Position numbers and translations under genes: made by a program. From Methanosalsum natronophilum (GTDB lineage: Archaea; Halobacteriota; Methanosarcinia; Methanosarcinales; Methanosarcinaceae), in the NCBI RefSeq assembly GCF_024808815.1, contig NZ_JANUCS010000004.1:60183-124182 (forward strand): a stretch of DNA of 64,000 nt, given 5' to 3'. This document shows, piece after piece, positions 46,839 to 56,415 of the stretch. The notes under the pieces were generated by a model. That model did no database searches. It was not told the origin of the DNA and saw nothing but the letters and a program-made list of their open reading frames with translations. Position 1 is the first letter of the stretch, and each line of letters starts with the position of its first letter.

Positions 46839-47966
46839 ATGAAAACGTACCTTCGATGGAATAAGAAAAGTGCCTATAGTCTAGCAGCACTAGCTCCTTT
46901 GATCAATTTTGAAGGATTTACATCCGAGCCAAAAGAAGGTATTATGGTATATAGCTTCTCAACAAAACAGGCACAATTCTTCTATGATGAAGTACTCGAA
47001 TTTGCGTCCAATTCCAAAAAAACTATTTTTATTGCAGGTGGACCACATCCCACAGGCTCCCCTGAAGAAACACTGGACTATTTCGATTATGTAGTGATCG
47101 GGGAAGGTGAAGAAACACTACCCGAACTAATAAACGCTATCCAAAACAATATTGATATCAATAAGATTGAAGGTATTGGATATCGATCGAATTCAGGTGA
47201 AAAGGTATACACCAACCCAAGATCGAATGTTGACCTTGATACGTATCCCTGTTTTGATCCAACTCATTTATACTCGCCAATAGAAATAAGCCGAGGATGT
47301 CCCTGGAAATGTAAATATTGTCAGACACCAGAACTGTTTGGGTCCAGGATGAGACATAGAAGTATTTCATCGATATTAAAGTTCAGTAAATATTATTCAG
47401 ATATACGGTTCACAAGTTCTAATGCACTAGCTTATGGCAGTGATGGTATACATCCAAATCTGGATAAAGTGGAATTACTCCTCAGCTCCATTGCTGAGTT
47501 GGGTGAGAAGAACATTTTCTTTGGTACATTTCCTTCAGAGGTTAGACCAGAGTTTGTATCTGATAAAGCGCTTGAACTGGTACTGGAATATTGTACGAAC
47601 ACATCTATAAGTATGGGTGCACAAACCGGGAGTGATGCAATAATGCGTAGTATTAGTAGAGGTCATGATGTGAATGATGTGATAATTGCAGTAGAACGGT
47701 GCATTGATCATGGTATTGTACCAAATGTCGATTTCATAGTAGGCTTCCCGGGAGAAACTCCATCTGATCAAATGAAAAGTGTTGAATTAATGAAATGGAT
47801 ATGTAACAAAAAAGGGGGTAAGGTACATGCACATTATTTCACGCCATTACCAGGCACCCCATATTCGAACTCATTACCATCGTCTGTATCCAAAGATGTA
47901 AATAAGGAACTGGGAAAACTTGCACTTAAAGGTAAACTCACTGGCACCTGGCAAAGTTCCACATGA
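46839..47966 (+). CDS. B12-binding/radical SAM protein (MJ1487-like)
   Basis: 375 residues. The N-terminal half is a B12-binding-like Rossmann domain (VYSFSTKQAQFFYDEVLE, IFIAGGPHPTG), though the cobalamin DxHxxG is not seen. The radical SAM motif is ISRGCPWKCKYCQTP, and VDFIVGFPGETPSDQ follows. It resembles the methanogen family TIGR04013. The product and substrate are unknown. There is no Shine-Dalgarno site before the ATG, and it may be leaderless. Confidence 0.82.
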   Translation: MKTYLRWNKKSAYSLAALAPLINFEGFTSEPKEGIMVYSFSTKQAQFFYDEVLEFASNSKKTIFIAGGPHPTGSPEETLDYFDYVVIGEGEETLPELINAIQNNIDINKIEGIGYRSNSGEKVYTNPRSNVDLDTYPCFDPTHLYSPIEISRGCPWKCKYCQTPELFGSRMRHRSISSILKFSKYYSDIRFTSSNALAYGSDGIHPNLDKVELLLSSIAELGEKNIFFGTFPSEVRPEFVSDKALELVLEYCTNTSISMGAQTGSDAIMRSISRGHDVNDVIIAVERCIDHGIVPNVDFIVGFPGETPSDQMKSVELMKWICNKKGGKVHAHYFTPLPGTPYSNSLPSSVSKDVNKELGKLALKGKLTGTWQSST

Positions 47967-47994
47967 CCCATTTTTTCTGGTTTACTAAACCTTG

Positions 47995-48705
47995 TCATTT
48001 TTGTTCAGAGAATGTTTCAAACTTACCCTTATGGTACACTAAAATGTCAATAGGCTGACCTTTATTATACTCTCTAATTTTTTGAGCTTGCATAGCAGGA
48101 ATGTGTTTTAGTCCATTTGTCTGAAAGTGGGTTAAGATCGTTCTCATGAACATGATCATATGTTCTTGAAATCGAATTTCGTATTCTTTGGTTTGATGAA
48201 TAATTGAGTTACATGTTTCATCATCTATATGGTTATGATAGTATCCGTGTTCATTTAATCCACTGATCATGTTCCAATCCACATTACCTTTCTTTTTTAT
48301 TACGGGGAAGAGCATATAAGGATATACTCTGCATATAAGTGGTCTCTTGGAATATATGGTACAGAGTCCGTTTTGAAGGAATATGCATGTTTTATCACTA
48401 TCATTCTTAGTTTTGATAGTATACCCACATGAATACAATTTCCCATATTGGTCACAGAACTCAAAACCAGGTGCAGGATATAATACAGTAGGATCAATAT
48501 CTTTTATTCGTTCTACATCATCCTCTAATAGTAAAATATGGTCATTGAAACTTGCTGTACAGCATTTAGTACACATTTCGCAATTAAAACCGATATCTTG
48601 AATTACCTCTTTAAATTCATTATCGGGATAGTCCCTGATCAGCTGAACAATGTTCTCACGTGAATTTATATCATCTTTCACTTTCCTTTGTTTAACAGTA
48701 ACCAC
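47995..48705 (-). CDS. YkgJ-like metal-chelating cysteine cluster protein
   Basis: 236 residues. The cysteine signature CEMCTKCC (with CGYTI, CIFLQNGLCTIYSKRPLICRVYPY) defines the YkgJ/Fe-Zn cluster-binding family, of unknown reaction. The start shown is GTG at 48705, but no good ribosome binding site fits it. A GTG a few codons later, after AAAGGA, is an alternative. It converges with the radical SAM gene. Confidence 0.82.
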   Translation of the reverse strand: MVTVKQRKVKDDINSRENIVQLIRDYPDNEFKEVIQDIGFNCEMCTKCCTASFNDHILLLEDDVERIKDIDPTVLYPAPGFEFCDQYGKLYSCGYTIKTKNDSDKTCIFLQNGLCTIYSKRPLICRVYPYMLFPVIKKKGNVDWNMISGLNEHGYYHNHIDDETCNSIIHQTKEYEIRFQEHMIMFMRTILTHFQTNGLKHIPAMQAQKIREYNKGQPIDILVYHKGKFETFSEQK

Positions 48706-48915
48706 CTTTTATTGCATTTTGTATCGTAAAACTTAATAATATGATATACATCTTACGTGCACAGATTATTTTGGTTTAATATCAAGCTAAATATAGAAAA
48801 ATTAACAACTTTTCAGTTAATATTATAATTCGTTTGGAACTTATAATTAAATATACTGGAAAATTCAAATATATCAATTTACATATAAAATGCATATATA
48901 TAACGAGGATTCAAT

Positions 48916-49089
48916 ATGGGTAAAACAGGAAGCATAGAATGGGTAAGAGTTAGAGGAAGAAAAGGTAAAACCATTAAGGTCAAAAAGGCCGCACAAAGTA
49001 AATCTCATCCAGGTCCAGGCCAAAGGTACACATCATCAGGCTCAAAAAGAAGGTTTAAACAACGGCCTGCAAGAGCTATTGTGAAATGA
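48916..49089 (+). CDS. Small basic protein, DUF5350 family
   Basis: 57 residues, highly basic, [18 protein letters not shown] then [16 protein letters not shown] and RRFKQRPA. It matches a small conserved methanogen protein family of unknown role; RNA or ribosome binding is suggested by charge only. It starts at ATG with GAGGAT upstream and is followed at once by a terminator, so it is a single-gene unit. Confidence 0.85.
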   Translation: MGKTGSIEWVRVRGRKGKTIKVKKAAQSKSHPGPGQRYTSSGSKRRFKQRPARAIVK

Positions 49090-49122
49090 GTAAGGTTGAA
49101 AAGTACCTTACTAACACTTTTT
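49089..49122 (+). terminator. Terminator after DUF5350 gene
   Basis: AGTAAGGT / ACCTTACT, perfect eight-base arms, begins at the stop codon and is followed by AACACTTTTTTAT. Confidence 0.75.
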
Positions 49123-49407
49123 TATATGCATGTATAGATAAAGCTTCTAAACTAAGTGAAACTTTTTTGTAGAAGCACAGTAACATCGATATTATTTCTA
49201 GTCAGCTTAGTCTGATATGTATGTGCATTCGTTCATCAATTTCCAGTGACTATTGTATCCGAATTCAATTGCATACCTTAGTAGGTGGTACTGTTTTCAC
49301 ATCTCAAAACCTCATAAAAAAACGTTAACTTTATATAGAACTACAAACATGTGAAAACCACCTATAAAGGAATAGTTATTACATATTAGTATAGGAGGAT
49401 AATAATA
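49123..49407. other. Intergenic region with the thermosome promoter
   Basis: AT-rich spacer before the chaperonin gene. TTTATATAG near 49331-49339 is a likely TATA box, about 70 bases before the ATG. No gene or repeat is seen. Confidence 0.5.
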
Positions 49408-51075
49408 ATGGCAGGACAACAAATGAGTGGACAGCCTATTTTCATTTTGAATGAAGGTAGTAAGAGAACACGTGGAAGAGATGCTCAAAGTAACAATATA
49501 ATGGCTGGAAAAGCTGTTGCAGAAGCTGTACGAACAACACTTGGTCCAAAAGGAATGGACAAAATGCTTGTAGATTCATTAGGAGATGTAGTTATCACCA
49601 ATGACGGGGCAACTATCTTAAAAGAGATGGATATTGAACATCCAGCAGCAAAGATGATCGTTGAAGTTTCAAAGACCCAGGATGATGAAGTGGGTGACGG
49701 AACTACTACAGCAGCAGTAATTGCAGGAGAACTTCTTAAAAAAGCAGAAGATATGATCAATCAGGATGTCCATCCAACTATCATAGCCTCTGGGTTCAGA
49801 ATGGCTGCAGAAAGATCAGGCGAAATTCTTGACAGCGTTGCAAAAGATATCACTTCAGCAGATGAAGATCAATTGATCAATATTGCAGGAACTGCAATGA
49901 CCGGAAAAGGTGCTGAAGCAAATAAGGAAGTTTTAGGTAAGATCGCAGTAGATGCTGTACGCAGTGTTGTAGAGAAATCCGATGGTAATACTGTAGATAT
50001 GGATAATATAAAGGTCGAAAAGAAAGTTGGTGGCCGTGTAGAAGAATCCGAACTTATCGAAGGTATGCTCATTGATAAGGAGCGAGTACACACAAACATG
50101 CCAAAGAAGGTCGACGATGCAAAGATTGCTCTACTCAACAGCGCAATTGAATTGAAAGAAACTGAAGTTGATGCAGAGATCTCAATCACTTCACCAGATC
50201 AGTTACAATCTTTCCTTGACCAAGAAGAAAAGATGCTAAAAGACCTTGTATCCAAGATCACTTCAAGTGGTGCAAATGTCGTATTCTGCCAGAAAGGTAT
50301 AGATGACATGGCACAACATTTCCTTGCAAAAGAAGGCATCTTTGCAGTTAGACGTGTTAAAAAGAGTGACATGGAAAAACTTGCTCGTGCAACAGGTGGC
50401 AGTTTGATCACTAACTTAGATGAAATTAGCGAATCAGATCTAGGCCACTCTCAAGCTGTAGAAGAACGCAAAGTTGGTGGCGATAGCATGATCTTCGTTA
50501 CCGGCTGCGACAATCCAAAAGCAGTGTCAATATTGCTCCGTGGAGGTACAGAACATGTAGTTGACAGTGTGGAAAGAGCACTTGATGATGCACTAAGAGT
50601 TGTTGGAGTTGCGATCGAGGATGAAAAACTTGTAGCAGGTGGAGGTTCACCTGAGGTACAGGTAGCTCTTGAACTACATGACTATGCATCCTCTCTAAGT
50701 GGCAGAGAACAGCTTGCTGTTAGAGCATTTGCAGAAGCTCTTGAAGTAATCCCAAGAACACTTGCAGAAAATGCAGGTTTAGACCCAATCGATACATTAG
50801 TGGAATTACGTTCACATCACGAAAATGGTGAAAAGACAGCTGGACTTGATGTGTACACTGGTGATGTTGTTGATATGTGGGCAAGAGGAGTTGTCGAACC
50901 TCTTAGAATCAAGACACAAGCAATAAATGCAGCAGCAGAAGCAGCTATCATGATACTCAGAATCGATGACGTGATTGCATCCAACAAAGCTCCAGAACCA
51001 CCAGCAGGCGCCGAAGGTATGGGCGGCATGGGTGGAATGGGAGGAATGGGTGGCGGAATGCCTCCTATGATGTAA
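49408..51075 (+). CDS. Thermosome subunit (group II chaperonin)
   Basis: 555 residues. ATP-dependent protein folding in a double-ring cytosolic complex. Motifs are [41 protein letters not shown], and a C-terminal tail of GGM repeats ending MPPMM. The strong ribosome binding site GGAGGATAATA and codon use differing little from neighbours suggest high expression. A perfect terminator hairpin follows. Methanosarcinales have several paralogues, and only one is seen here. Confidence 0.97.
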   Translation: MAGQQMSGQPIFILNEGSKRTRGRDAQSNNIMAGKAVAEAVRTTLGPKGMDKMLVDSLGDVVITNDGATILKEMDIEHPAAKMIVEVSKTQDDEVGDGTTTAAVIAGELLKKAEDMINQDVHPTIIASGFRMAAERSGEILDSVAKDITSADEDQLINIAGTAMTGKGAEANKEVLGKIAVDAVRSVVEKSDGNTVDMDNIKVEKKVGGRVEESELIEGMLIDKERVHTNMPKKVDDAKIALLNSAIELKETEVDAEISITSPDQLQSFLDQEEKMLKDLVSKITSSGANVVFCQKGIDDMAQHFLAKEGIFAVRRVKKSDMEKLARATGGSLITNLDEISESDLGHSQAVEERKVGGDSMIFVTGCDNPKAVSILLRGGTEHVVDSVERALDDALRVVGVAIEDEKLVAGGGSPEVQVALELHDYASSLSGREQLAVRAFAEALEVIPRTLAENAGLDPIDTLVELRSHHENGEKTAGLDVYTGDVVDMWARGVVEPLRIKTQAINAAAEAAIMILRIDDVIASNKAPEPPAGAEGMGGMGGMGGMGGGMPPMM

Positions 51076-51120
51076 TCCCATAACATCGAACACAGAAAAA
51101 GTAAGAATGATAACTTTGTG

Positions 51121-51168
51121 CAGGTCATCCATGTTTCAGTGATGACCTGTGATCCCCTCTTTTTTTTA
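51121..51168 (+). terminator. Terminator after the thermosome gene
   Basis: CAGGTCATC / GATGACCTG, perfect nine-base arms with an 11-base loop, is followed by CCCCTC and a long T run. Confidence 0.85.
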
Positions 51169-51229
51169 TTTTTTTTACAAACCTAACATAGCTTCTTAAA
51201 TAGCAGGTATGATTTTTCTAAAAAATAGT

Positions 51230-52351
51230 TTAGACACTTTGTTCTAAACATTTGATTATATCAGATGAAGGATAATTCAATTTAATATGTCTTGTTCGAC
51301 CACGCCTACCTTTACCTGTGAAATTAGTAGTTAAATAATGGAACGATTCTAATTTTGTGACAATTTCATAGAAACGGGTATACCCTAAACCGGTAATATC
51401 ATGGAACAGTGAATAGAGTTCACCTGCATGGACGGTATTCTGATTTACAACTAAACTGAGTAAACTCTTTTCGTCTTTAGTTAACGACCTTAAGTTCCTG
51501 CAAAGGTGGAGTAAACGCGACTTTTCGTACGCATTATCTACATCTTCGATTATGATCTTCCTGTCAGCTCTTCTTTCCGCATTTAATCCAGCACGTTTTA
51601 ATAGATCAATACCGACCCGAAGGTCTCCAGTACTATCAATATATTCAACAATTCTTTTCTTCACATCTTCAGAAACAACATTTTCAAAGAAAGCGTGCTC
51701 AACTCTTGTTGTTACTATGTCATAGAGTTCATCGTAATTGTATCTTGGGAAATATATTTCTTCAGGTAAGAATACAGAACTTACTTTTTGGTCGAAGTTG
51801 TACAGTTTACCAGTTTCACTTATGATCACTACAACACCGATCTTGACACCAGGATATTGTTCGTGTGCTCTTAAAAGAGAATACATTATTTTATCTGCAT
51901 GTCCGTCATGGAAAAGATAATTTATATCATCTAAAGAAACAATTAATGCCTTTTCTTCTTCAATCAATTTTTCCATAAGGTTTTCGAATACTCTCAGGAA
52001 TGAGATGCCTGAGCTAGGCGGTTTCAATTTTAAAACCTCTTTATAGATCCTTGAAACTACAGCAAACCTGGTTGAATCTATTTGACAGTTAACTTTCACT
52101 GTATGAACTTTATTAGAATTTTCATAAATTTCATTGAAAATTTTAAGTACAGCTGTTGTTTTACCAGTTCCAGGAGGACCGCTAACTAGACAATTAACTG
52201 GTCTCATGTTCCTTGTGGCTGGTATTAAACTGTATCCAATGCCTTTTAATTGAGTTTCACGATGTTCAAACTTTTCTGGGATGTGATCCAATTCAAGTAT
52301 TTCTGGATTCCTGAATATAGTTTCGTCCCAGAGAAGTATATCTTTGTTCAT
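51230..52351 (-). CDS. Orc1/Cdc6 replication initiation protein
   Basis: 373 residues, AAA+ ATPase with a C-terminal winged helix for origin binding. Walker A is GPPGTGKTT; the Walker B region is LIVSLDDINYL, an unusual DD in place of DE; sensor region VVIISE. Winged-helix region: VHAGELYSLFHDITGLGYTR. Methanosarcinales usually carry two such genes; this one is closer to the second, less typical type. An IS element lies 87 bases upstream of its start, so any adjoining origin could have been disturbed. No clear repeated origin boxes are seen. Confidence 0.9.
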   Translation of the reverse strand: MNKDILLWDETIFRNPEILELDHIPEKFEHRETQLKGIGYSLIPATRNMRPVNCLVSGPPGTGKTTAVLKIFNEIYENSNKVHTVKVNCQIDSTRFAVVSRIYKEVLKLKPPSSGISFLRVFENLMEKLIEEEKALIVSLDDINYLFHDGHADKIMYSLLRAHEQYPGVKIGVVVIISETGKLYNFDQKVSSVFLPEEIYFPRYNYDELYDIVTTRVEHAFFENVVSEDVKKRIVEYIDSTGDLRVGIDLLKRAGLNAERRADRKIIIEDVDNAYEKSRLLHLCRNLRSLTKDEKSLLSLVVNQNTVHAGELYSLFHDITGLGYTRFYEIVTKLESFHYLTTNFTGKGRRGRTRHIKLNYPSSDIIKCLEQSV

Positions 52352-52454
52352 CTAACCAAACTCCAAATTATGAGTTAATATAATTTTTGAGTTGTATATG
52401 TATATATGGTATCAATTACTCTTATCCTTTGATCTCACTGACATGCTCCCACGA

Positions 52455-53409
52455 CTAAAGTGCTTGGGGTTCTACGGTTGATTGCTTTCTAATCATTGCC
52501 GCTTTGGGGATGCCAGTATTCCCCTTCGCATCATCACTTTCTGTTGCGAATCGAACTATGTTTGGAGATAATGCGATATTGAAAGCCGCATTAACGTCCG
52601 CATGTTCAACGTGTCCATAAGAGGGACACTGGAAGCTCTTAATATTTCTATTCCCTATATGACCGCATCTGCTACATGATCGAGAAGTGTATGCGGGGTC
52701 GATATAAGCGATAGGGACTCCAAGTAGTTTGGCTTTGTACTCTATCATCATCTGGAGTTGATAGAAAGACCAACTATTCAAGGAATAACGGAATAAATTT
52801 GCTTGTTTCTTGTTCTTACGGATACCTTTGAGATCTTCGAGCTTGATCCCGTAGCCATCTCTCTTTTGTAGATTTTTGCGGATATGTTTGTATTTTCCAT
52901 GAATATGCTGTCCTGATTTAGCGAGTTTCATAATCTTCCCGGTATTAGGAGATGCTACTACTGCTACATGTCCTGTGGTGTTACGGTCTACTCCTAACCA
53001 CTCGGTAGCTTCGTATTCGGAATTTTCAGTGTGGGTTAACAGAGACATAGAGATATTCGTTGTCTACTTCAATCTGATTGATAGTGTCGAAGTGGGTAGG
53101 GATTTCATGTCTAAGTTCAAGTTTTTTTAATGATGTTATTTTGATAATCTGTATTGAAGGGTCATACTGGATTCCCTGATTAGGGATTGTTAATTTGACC
53201 TTGTTAATGCGCTTTAGTTTTCGATTGCGTCCATATTAACGAATAATCTGGTTGCTCATTACTGACTTTAACCCAAATTGTTTTACATCTTTGGAACTGA
53301 ATTTAGCTGAATATGGATGATGCTCTAATACATATTGGGCTACATTTTCAGCCCTCTTTATTTCATCGGAATAATCTCGATGATGTTTGATCTTGTATGT
53401 GAGTATCAT
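52455..53409 (-). pseudogene. tnpB: tnpB-like RNA-guided nuclease gene, broken
   Basis: From 53409 the frame reads [20 protein letters not shown], then hits an in-frame TAA after MSNQIIR, resumes YGRNRKLKRINKVKL, then shifts frame near 53050 and continues to the stop at 52455. The RuvC Asp motif GVDRNTTGHV remains. An internal deletion joins HIRKNLQK directly to RDGYGIKLEDLKGI. The zinc ribbon reads CSRCGH..CPSYGH, with Tyr where the last Cys should be. It is non-functional on several counts. Confidence 0.88.
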
Positions 53410-53807
53410 TTGTTTTTCTGTTCCTCAATATATTCTTTAATTGTTGCTTCTGAAATATGACCAACAGATTCACAGTAGTAGTTTCGAGTCCATAATGTAG
53501 GTATTCTGGTTCTCAATTCTGAATATTCCTGTCTTAGAATACGAGATGTATAACCCTTAAATTGTTGAACAATCCAATGAGGACTCATTGTAGGGTTTGC
53601 TTTCACGAATAAATGAACTTGGTCAGGCATTACTTCCATTTTTTCTATGGTTACTCCGATTTCCTCTGCTTTCTCATGAAGAAGTTCCTTTAAACGTTCT
53701 TCAATCTCATTTTTTAAAACATTACGCCTATATTTAGGACACCATATTAGATGAAAACCGATATTATACACTGTTGTATTGCTAAGTTTCCATCGTTCTG
53801 TTGCCAT
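53406..53807 (-). CDS. tnpA: IS200/IS605 TnpA (Y1 transposase)
   Basis: 133 residues, full length. The conserved start [16 protein letters not shown], the middle [12 protein letters not shown] and the C-terminal IKEYIEEQ with the catalytic Tyr are visible. The usual HUH metal motif is H-V-H; here the first His is Gln (QVH), so strand cleavage may be impaired. It starts with ATG, and its stop overlaps tnpB's start (ATGA). Confidence 0.92.
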   Translation of the reverse strand: MATERWKLSNTTVYNIGFHLIWCPKYRRNVLKNEIEERLKELLHEKAEEIGVTIEKMEVMPDQVHLFVKANPTMSPHWIVQQFKGYTSRILRQEYSELRTRIPTLWTRNYYCESVGHISEATIKEYIEEQKNK

Positions 53808-53907
53808 AATAATATATTATATTTCTGACAGCTATACATAATTTGTGGTTAGCTAACAGGTGGGGTACGATTCATCCCACCACTAAAGTAGTGGGCTTTC
53901 TCTACCC

Positions 53908-54690
53908 CTACACCCCGTTAGTCGTAAAGCTTATCCTATCTTCGTTTGCAAAGATTGTCATTTTATCGGTGGATAAGAAACCTATTAAACACAGTCCAGT
54001 TCTAATAGCAGCATCTATCCCAGTATCCAGTGGTGCGGATTTAGTTACTAAAAGAGGAATTCCGGCACGTGCAACCTTTAATACCATTCCCGCAGACTGT
54101 CTTCCGGTGGATAGAAGATAACTACTTGAGAGTTCGATCTTATTTAGAATAGCTTCACCTACGACTTTATCTATTGCATTATGTCTCCCAATATCTACAC
54201 AGCTTGAAATGAGGTTACCTCTAGAATCTATCAGAGCAGCAAGATGAGTACCTCTGGTGACACTATGTATACCTGATTTCAGGTACGTTGTGGTATTGAA
54301 CACATTGTAATAATGGAAAAGAGTATTAGAATCAATTGTTATTTCCTCGCTATTTTCCCACCTAAAACCAATACATCCTGAAGACCTCAATTCTTGCCAT
54401 AACTCAACATCATCACTGTTCTCAACCTGGGCATTGATAGATGTACCTTCTAACTCAATACTTTTGATCTCATGTGCTTTAGCAATACCTTCACATACGA
54501 TATACCCAATACCAAGTTCTTTTATTTTTGAAGGTGATGTTAGGATAGATGCAATTTTAATGTCATTGATTATAAGGTCAAAAGTAGCTTCTTTTGCAAC
54601 ATTATATTCTTTGTACACCTGATCTCCATTATTTGAGATTTCCAAAGCTTTATATGTTGAGATATAATCGTTATTATTGTGCTTATTCAT
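53908..54690 (-). CDS. fdhD: Formate dehydrogenase accessory sulfurtransferase FdhD
   Basis: 260 residues. It transfers sulfur from a cysteine desulfurase to the molybdenum/tungsten cofactor of formate dehydrogenase. Family motifs are VDIGRHNAIDKVVGEA and LSTGRQSAGMVLKVARAGIP, then VTKSAPLDTGI. The sulfur-carrying cysteine is in RSSGCIGF, with only one of the two cysteines of the bacterial CxxC. It lies 32 bases downstream of a SufS-like desulfurase, a fitting partner. No formate dehydrogenase is seen in the window. The C-terminus ends close to the IS element. Confidence 0.92.
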   Translation of the reverse strand: MNKHNNNDYISTYKALEISNNGDQVYKEYNVAKEATFDLIINDIKIASILTSPSKIKELGIGYIVCEGIAKAHEIKSIELEGTSINAQVENSDDVELWQELRSSGCIGFRWENSEEITIDSNTLFHYYNVFNTTTYLKSGIHSVTRGTHLAALIDSRGNLISSCVDIGRHNAIDKVVGEAILNKIELSSSYLLSTGRQSAGMVLKVARAGIPLLVTKSAPLDTGIDAAIRTGLCLIGFLSTDKMTIFANEDRISFTTNGV

Positions 54691-54722
54691 CTGACTCACA
54701 CACATTCAGGGTTAGTTTAAGT

Positions 54723-55904
54723 TTAACTTACCAGATTAGATATCTGGAACAAGGTATCAGCGAAAATCTCTACTTCTTCCATAGTATTGTATAAAGCAAA
54801 AGAAGCCCTTATGACCCCATCTACTTTCAACTGACTTATAGTTGGCATTGCACAGTGGAACCCACTCCTGACACAAATGTTTTTAGTTTCGTTCATGATC
54901 ATAGCAACATCATGTGAGTTCATGCCAATCACATTAAATGGAACTACACTTGCTCTCTTCTTTGGACCGTATATTTCAAGTGATGGAATTTCAGAAATCA
55001 AAGATATTGCATATTTGCTTAATTTGTGTTCATGTTCCTTTATGTTCTTGATATCAATGGCTTCAATATAATCTATTGCACGACCAAGCCCAATTATGCC
55101 AGGTATGTTCGGTGTACCAGCTTCGAATTTAGCTGGACTTGGTTCCAAACTGTAATTACTGCTATTGACATTGTTCACAGTTCCACCACCAAGATATATA
55201 GGCTCGATACTATCAGGATCTCTAATATAGAGGATACCAGTACCCTGTGGACCTAATAATCCTTTATGGCCAGCAGCAACGAAATAATCGCACTTAAGTG
55301 ATTTTAGGTTGATAGGTATATGTCCAGCTGACTGTGCACCATCAATTAGGACCTTGATATCATTATTATGTGCGATCTTGATAATGGATCTAATATCCTG
55401 GATTGAACCCAGGACGTTTGAGATGTGGCTTATAGCTATTAGTTTAGTGTTATCCTGTATAGCTGACAGAATATATTCTGGATGCACAATACCTTTCTTG
55501 TTTGCAGGTACTATGTCTACACTAACTCCCTTTTTCCTGAGTCTCATCCATGGTACTAAGTTTGAGTGGTGCTCTATACTAGTTGTGATAACATGATCTT
55601 CAGGTTCCCATTCTATGCCCTGTGAGACCATATTAATACCTTCAGTGGTGTTTTTGGTAAATATTATCTTAGCTGGGTCAGCATTAAAGAAAGAAGCTAC
55701 TTTTTCTCGTGCACTTTCACATCTATCAGTCGTTTCTCTTACAAGCTGATGTGCACCTCTTCCATAATTTCCTGCATACTCATAGAAATATTCGTTCATA
55801 GCCTCTACGACCTGTATAGGCGTTTGAGTAGTTGCAGCACTATCAAAATAAATTACTTTTTTGAGTACAGGAAAATCATTACGAACCAAGTTCACATCGT
55901 ACAT
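54723..55904 (-). CDS. sufS: Cysteine desulfurase, SufS/NifS-like
   Basis: 393 residues, PLP enzyme that takes sulfur from cysteine as a persulfide. The PLP lysine is in AAGHKGLLGPQG, the reactive Cys in RSGFHCAMP, and the substrate-side Arg in the C-terminal part (GVIRASFALYNT). Group II (SufS/CsdA) features dominate. It is followed by fdhD in the same direction, 32 bases apart, so sulfur delivery for Mo/W cofactor enzymes is likely. No scaffold sufBC is adjacent. Confidence 0.93.
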   Translation of the reverse strand: MYDVNLVRNDFPVLKKVIYFDSAATTQTPIQVVEAMNEYFYEYAGNYGRGAHQLVRETTDRCESAREKVASFFNADPAKIIFTKNTTEGINMVSQGIEWEPEDHVITTSIEHHSNLVPWMRLRKKGVSVDIVPANKKGIVHPEYILSAIQDNTKLIAISHISNVLGSIQDIRSIIKIAHNNDIKVLIDGAQSAGHIPINLKSLKCDYFVAAGHKGLLGPQGTGILYIRDPDSIEPIYLGGGTVNNVNSSNYSLEPSPAKFEAGTPNIPGIIGLGRAIDYIEAIDIKNIKEHEHKLSKYAISLISEIPSLEIYGPKKRASVVPFNVIGMNSHDVAMIMNETKNICVRSGFHCAMPTISQLKVDGVIRASFALYNTMEEVEIFADTLFQISNLVS

Positions 55905-56016
55905 TATGTGTCAGATATAATTATTTACACAAATAGCTTGTGGAATTTCATTGAATTGAATTACTACAAAAGAAAAAAGTTCAAAAAAGGTGTAAGTGAA
56001 TGTAGCAGATCACTTA

Positions 56017-56181
56017 TCACTTGCCTTGAATTCCACCATTCATGAACCTATATAGCTCTAAATCATCTTTATTCATTGTAGAAGATTTCTTTTTTGCTAG
56101 GTTCATTGTGGTGCAGCAATGGTTCTGCATATATTCATCTTTCCTATACTTTCTTATGTTCTTTATGACATTTATCATCAC
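56017..56181 (-). CDS. Small protein of 54 residues, unknown
   Basis: A GTG start at 56181 follows AGGAG by seven bases. The product (MMINVIKNIRKYRKDEYMQN, then HCCTTMNLAKKKSSTMNKDD, LELYRFMNGGIQGK) is basic with a CC pair. It precedes sufS by 112 bases on the same strand and could share its transcript. I do not recognise the family. It occupies part of the 511-base gap between sufS and ycaO; the rest holds promoters only. Confidence 0.5.
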   Translation of the reverse strand: MMINVIKNIRKYRKDEYMQNHCCTTMNLAKKKSSTMNKDDLELYRFMNGGIQGK

Positions 56182-56415
56182 ATATCAACTCCTGTCTCTT
56201 CAAATAGTATGGAAATGAAATTATTCCGCTGCATCAATTCGAAAATAGTTCATCCCCACAAACTAGATGTAAACCATATATTAAGCATTGCTTACTATAT
56301 ATAGTTTTTCATTATTGGAAATTCATGCCCTTAAAAACTAAAATTAATGAAAATCTGTTATTCTAAAAGTATTAATTGGAAAAATAATAATATATAGTAA
56401 AACGTTTTCCTACTT

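Larger units (their letters stand above)
52438..53897 (-). mobile_element. Degenerate IS200/IS605 element
   Basis: Transcribed on the minus strand. The left end is a hairpin CCCACCACTAAAGTAGTGGG at 53876-53895 and the right end a hairpin about 52447-52470 (CCCACGACTAAAGTGCTTGG on the plus strand). It carries tnpA and a broken tnpB that overlap by ATGA. Subterminal hairpins rather than inverted ends are the family rule. It sits between orc1 and fdhD, ending 11 bases from the fdhD stop codon. Confidence 0.8.

Noticed and set aside
50817..51132. Antisense frames over the thermosome C-terminus
   Set aside because: They are shadows of the GGM repeat and share its composition.
52352..52437. Replication origin beside orc1
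   Set aside because: Only 86 bases remain before the IS element, and no repeated origin boxes with the expected G-rich end are visible.
55026..55596. Plus-strand frames over sufS
   Set aside because: They are reverse-strand shadows with no domain or ribosome binding site.
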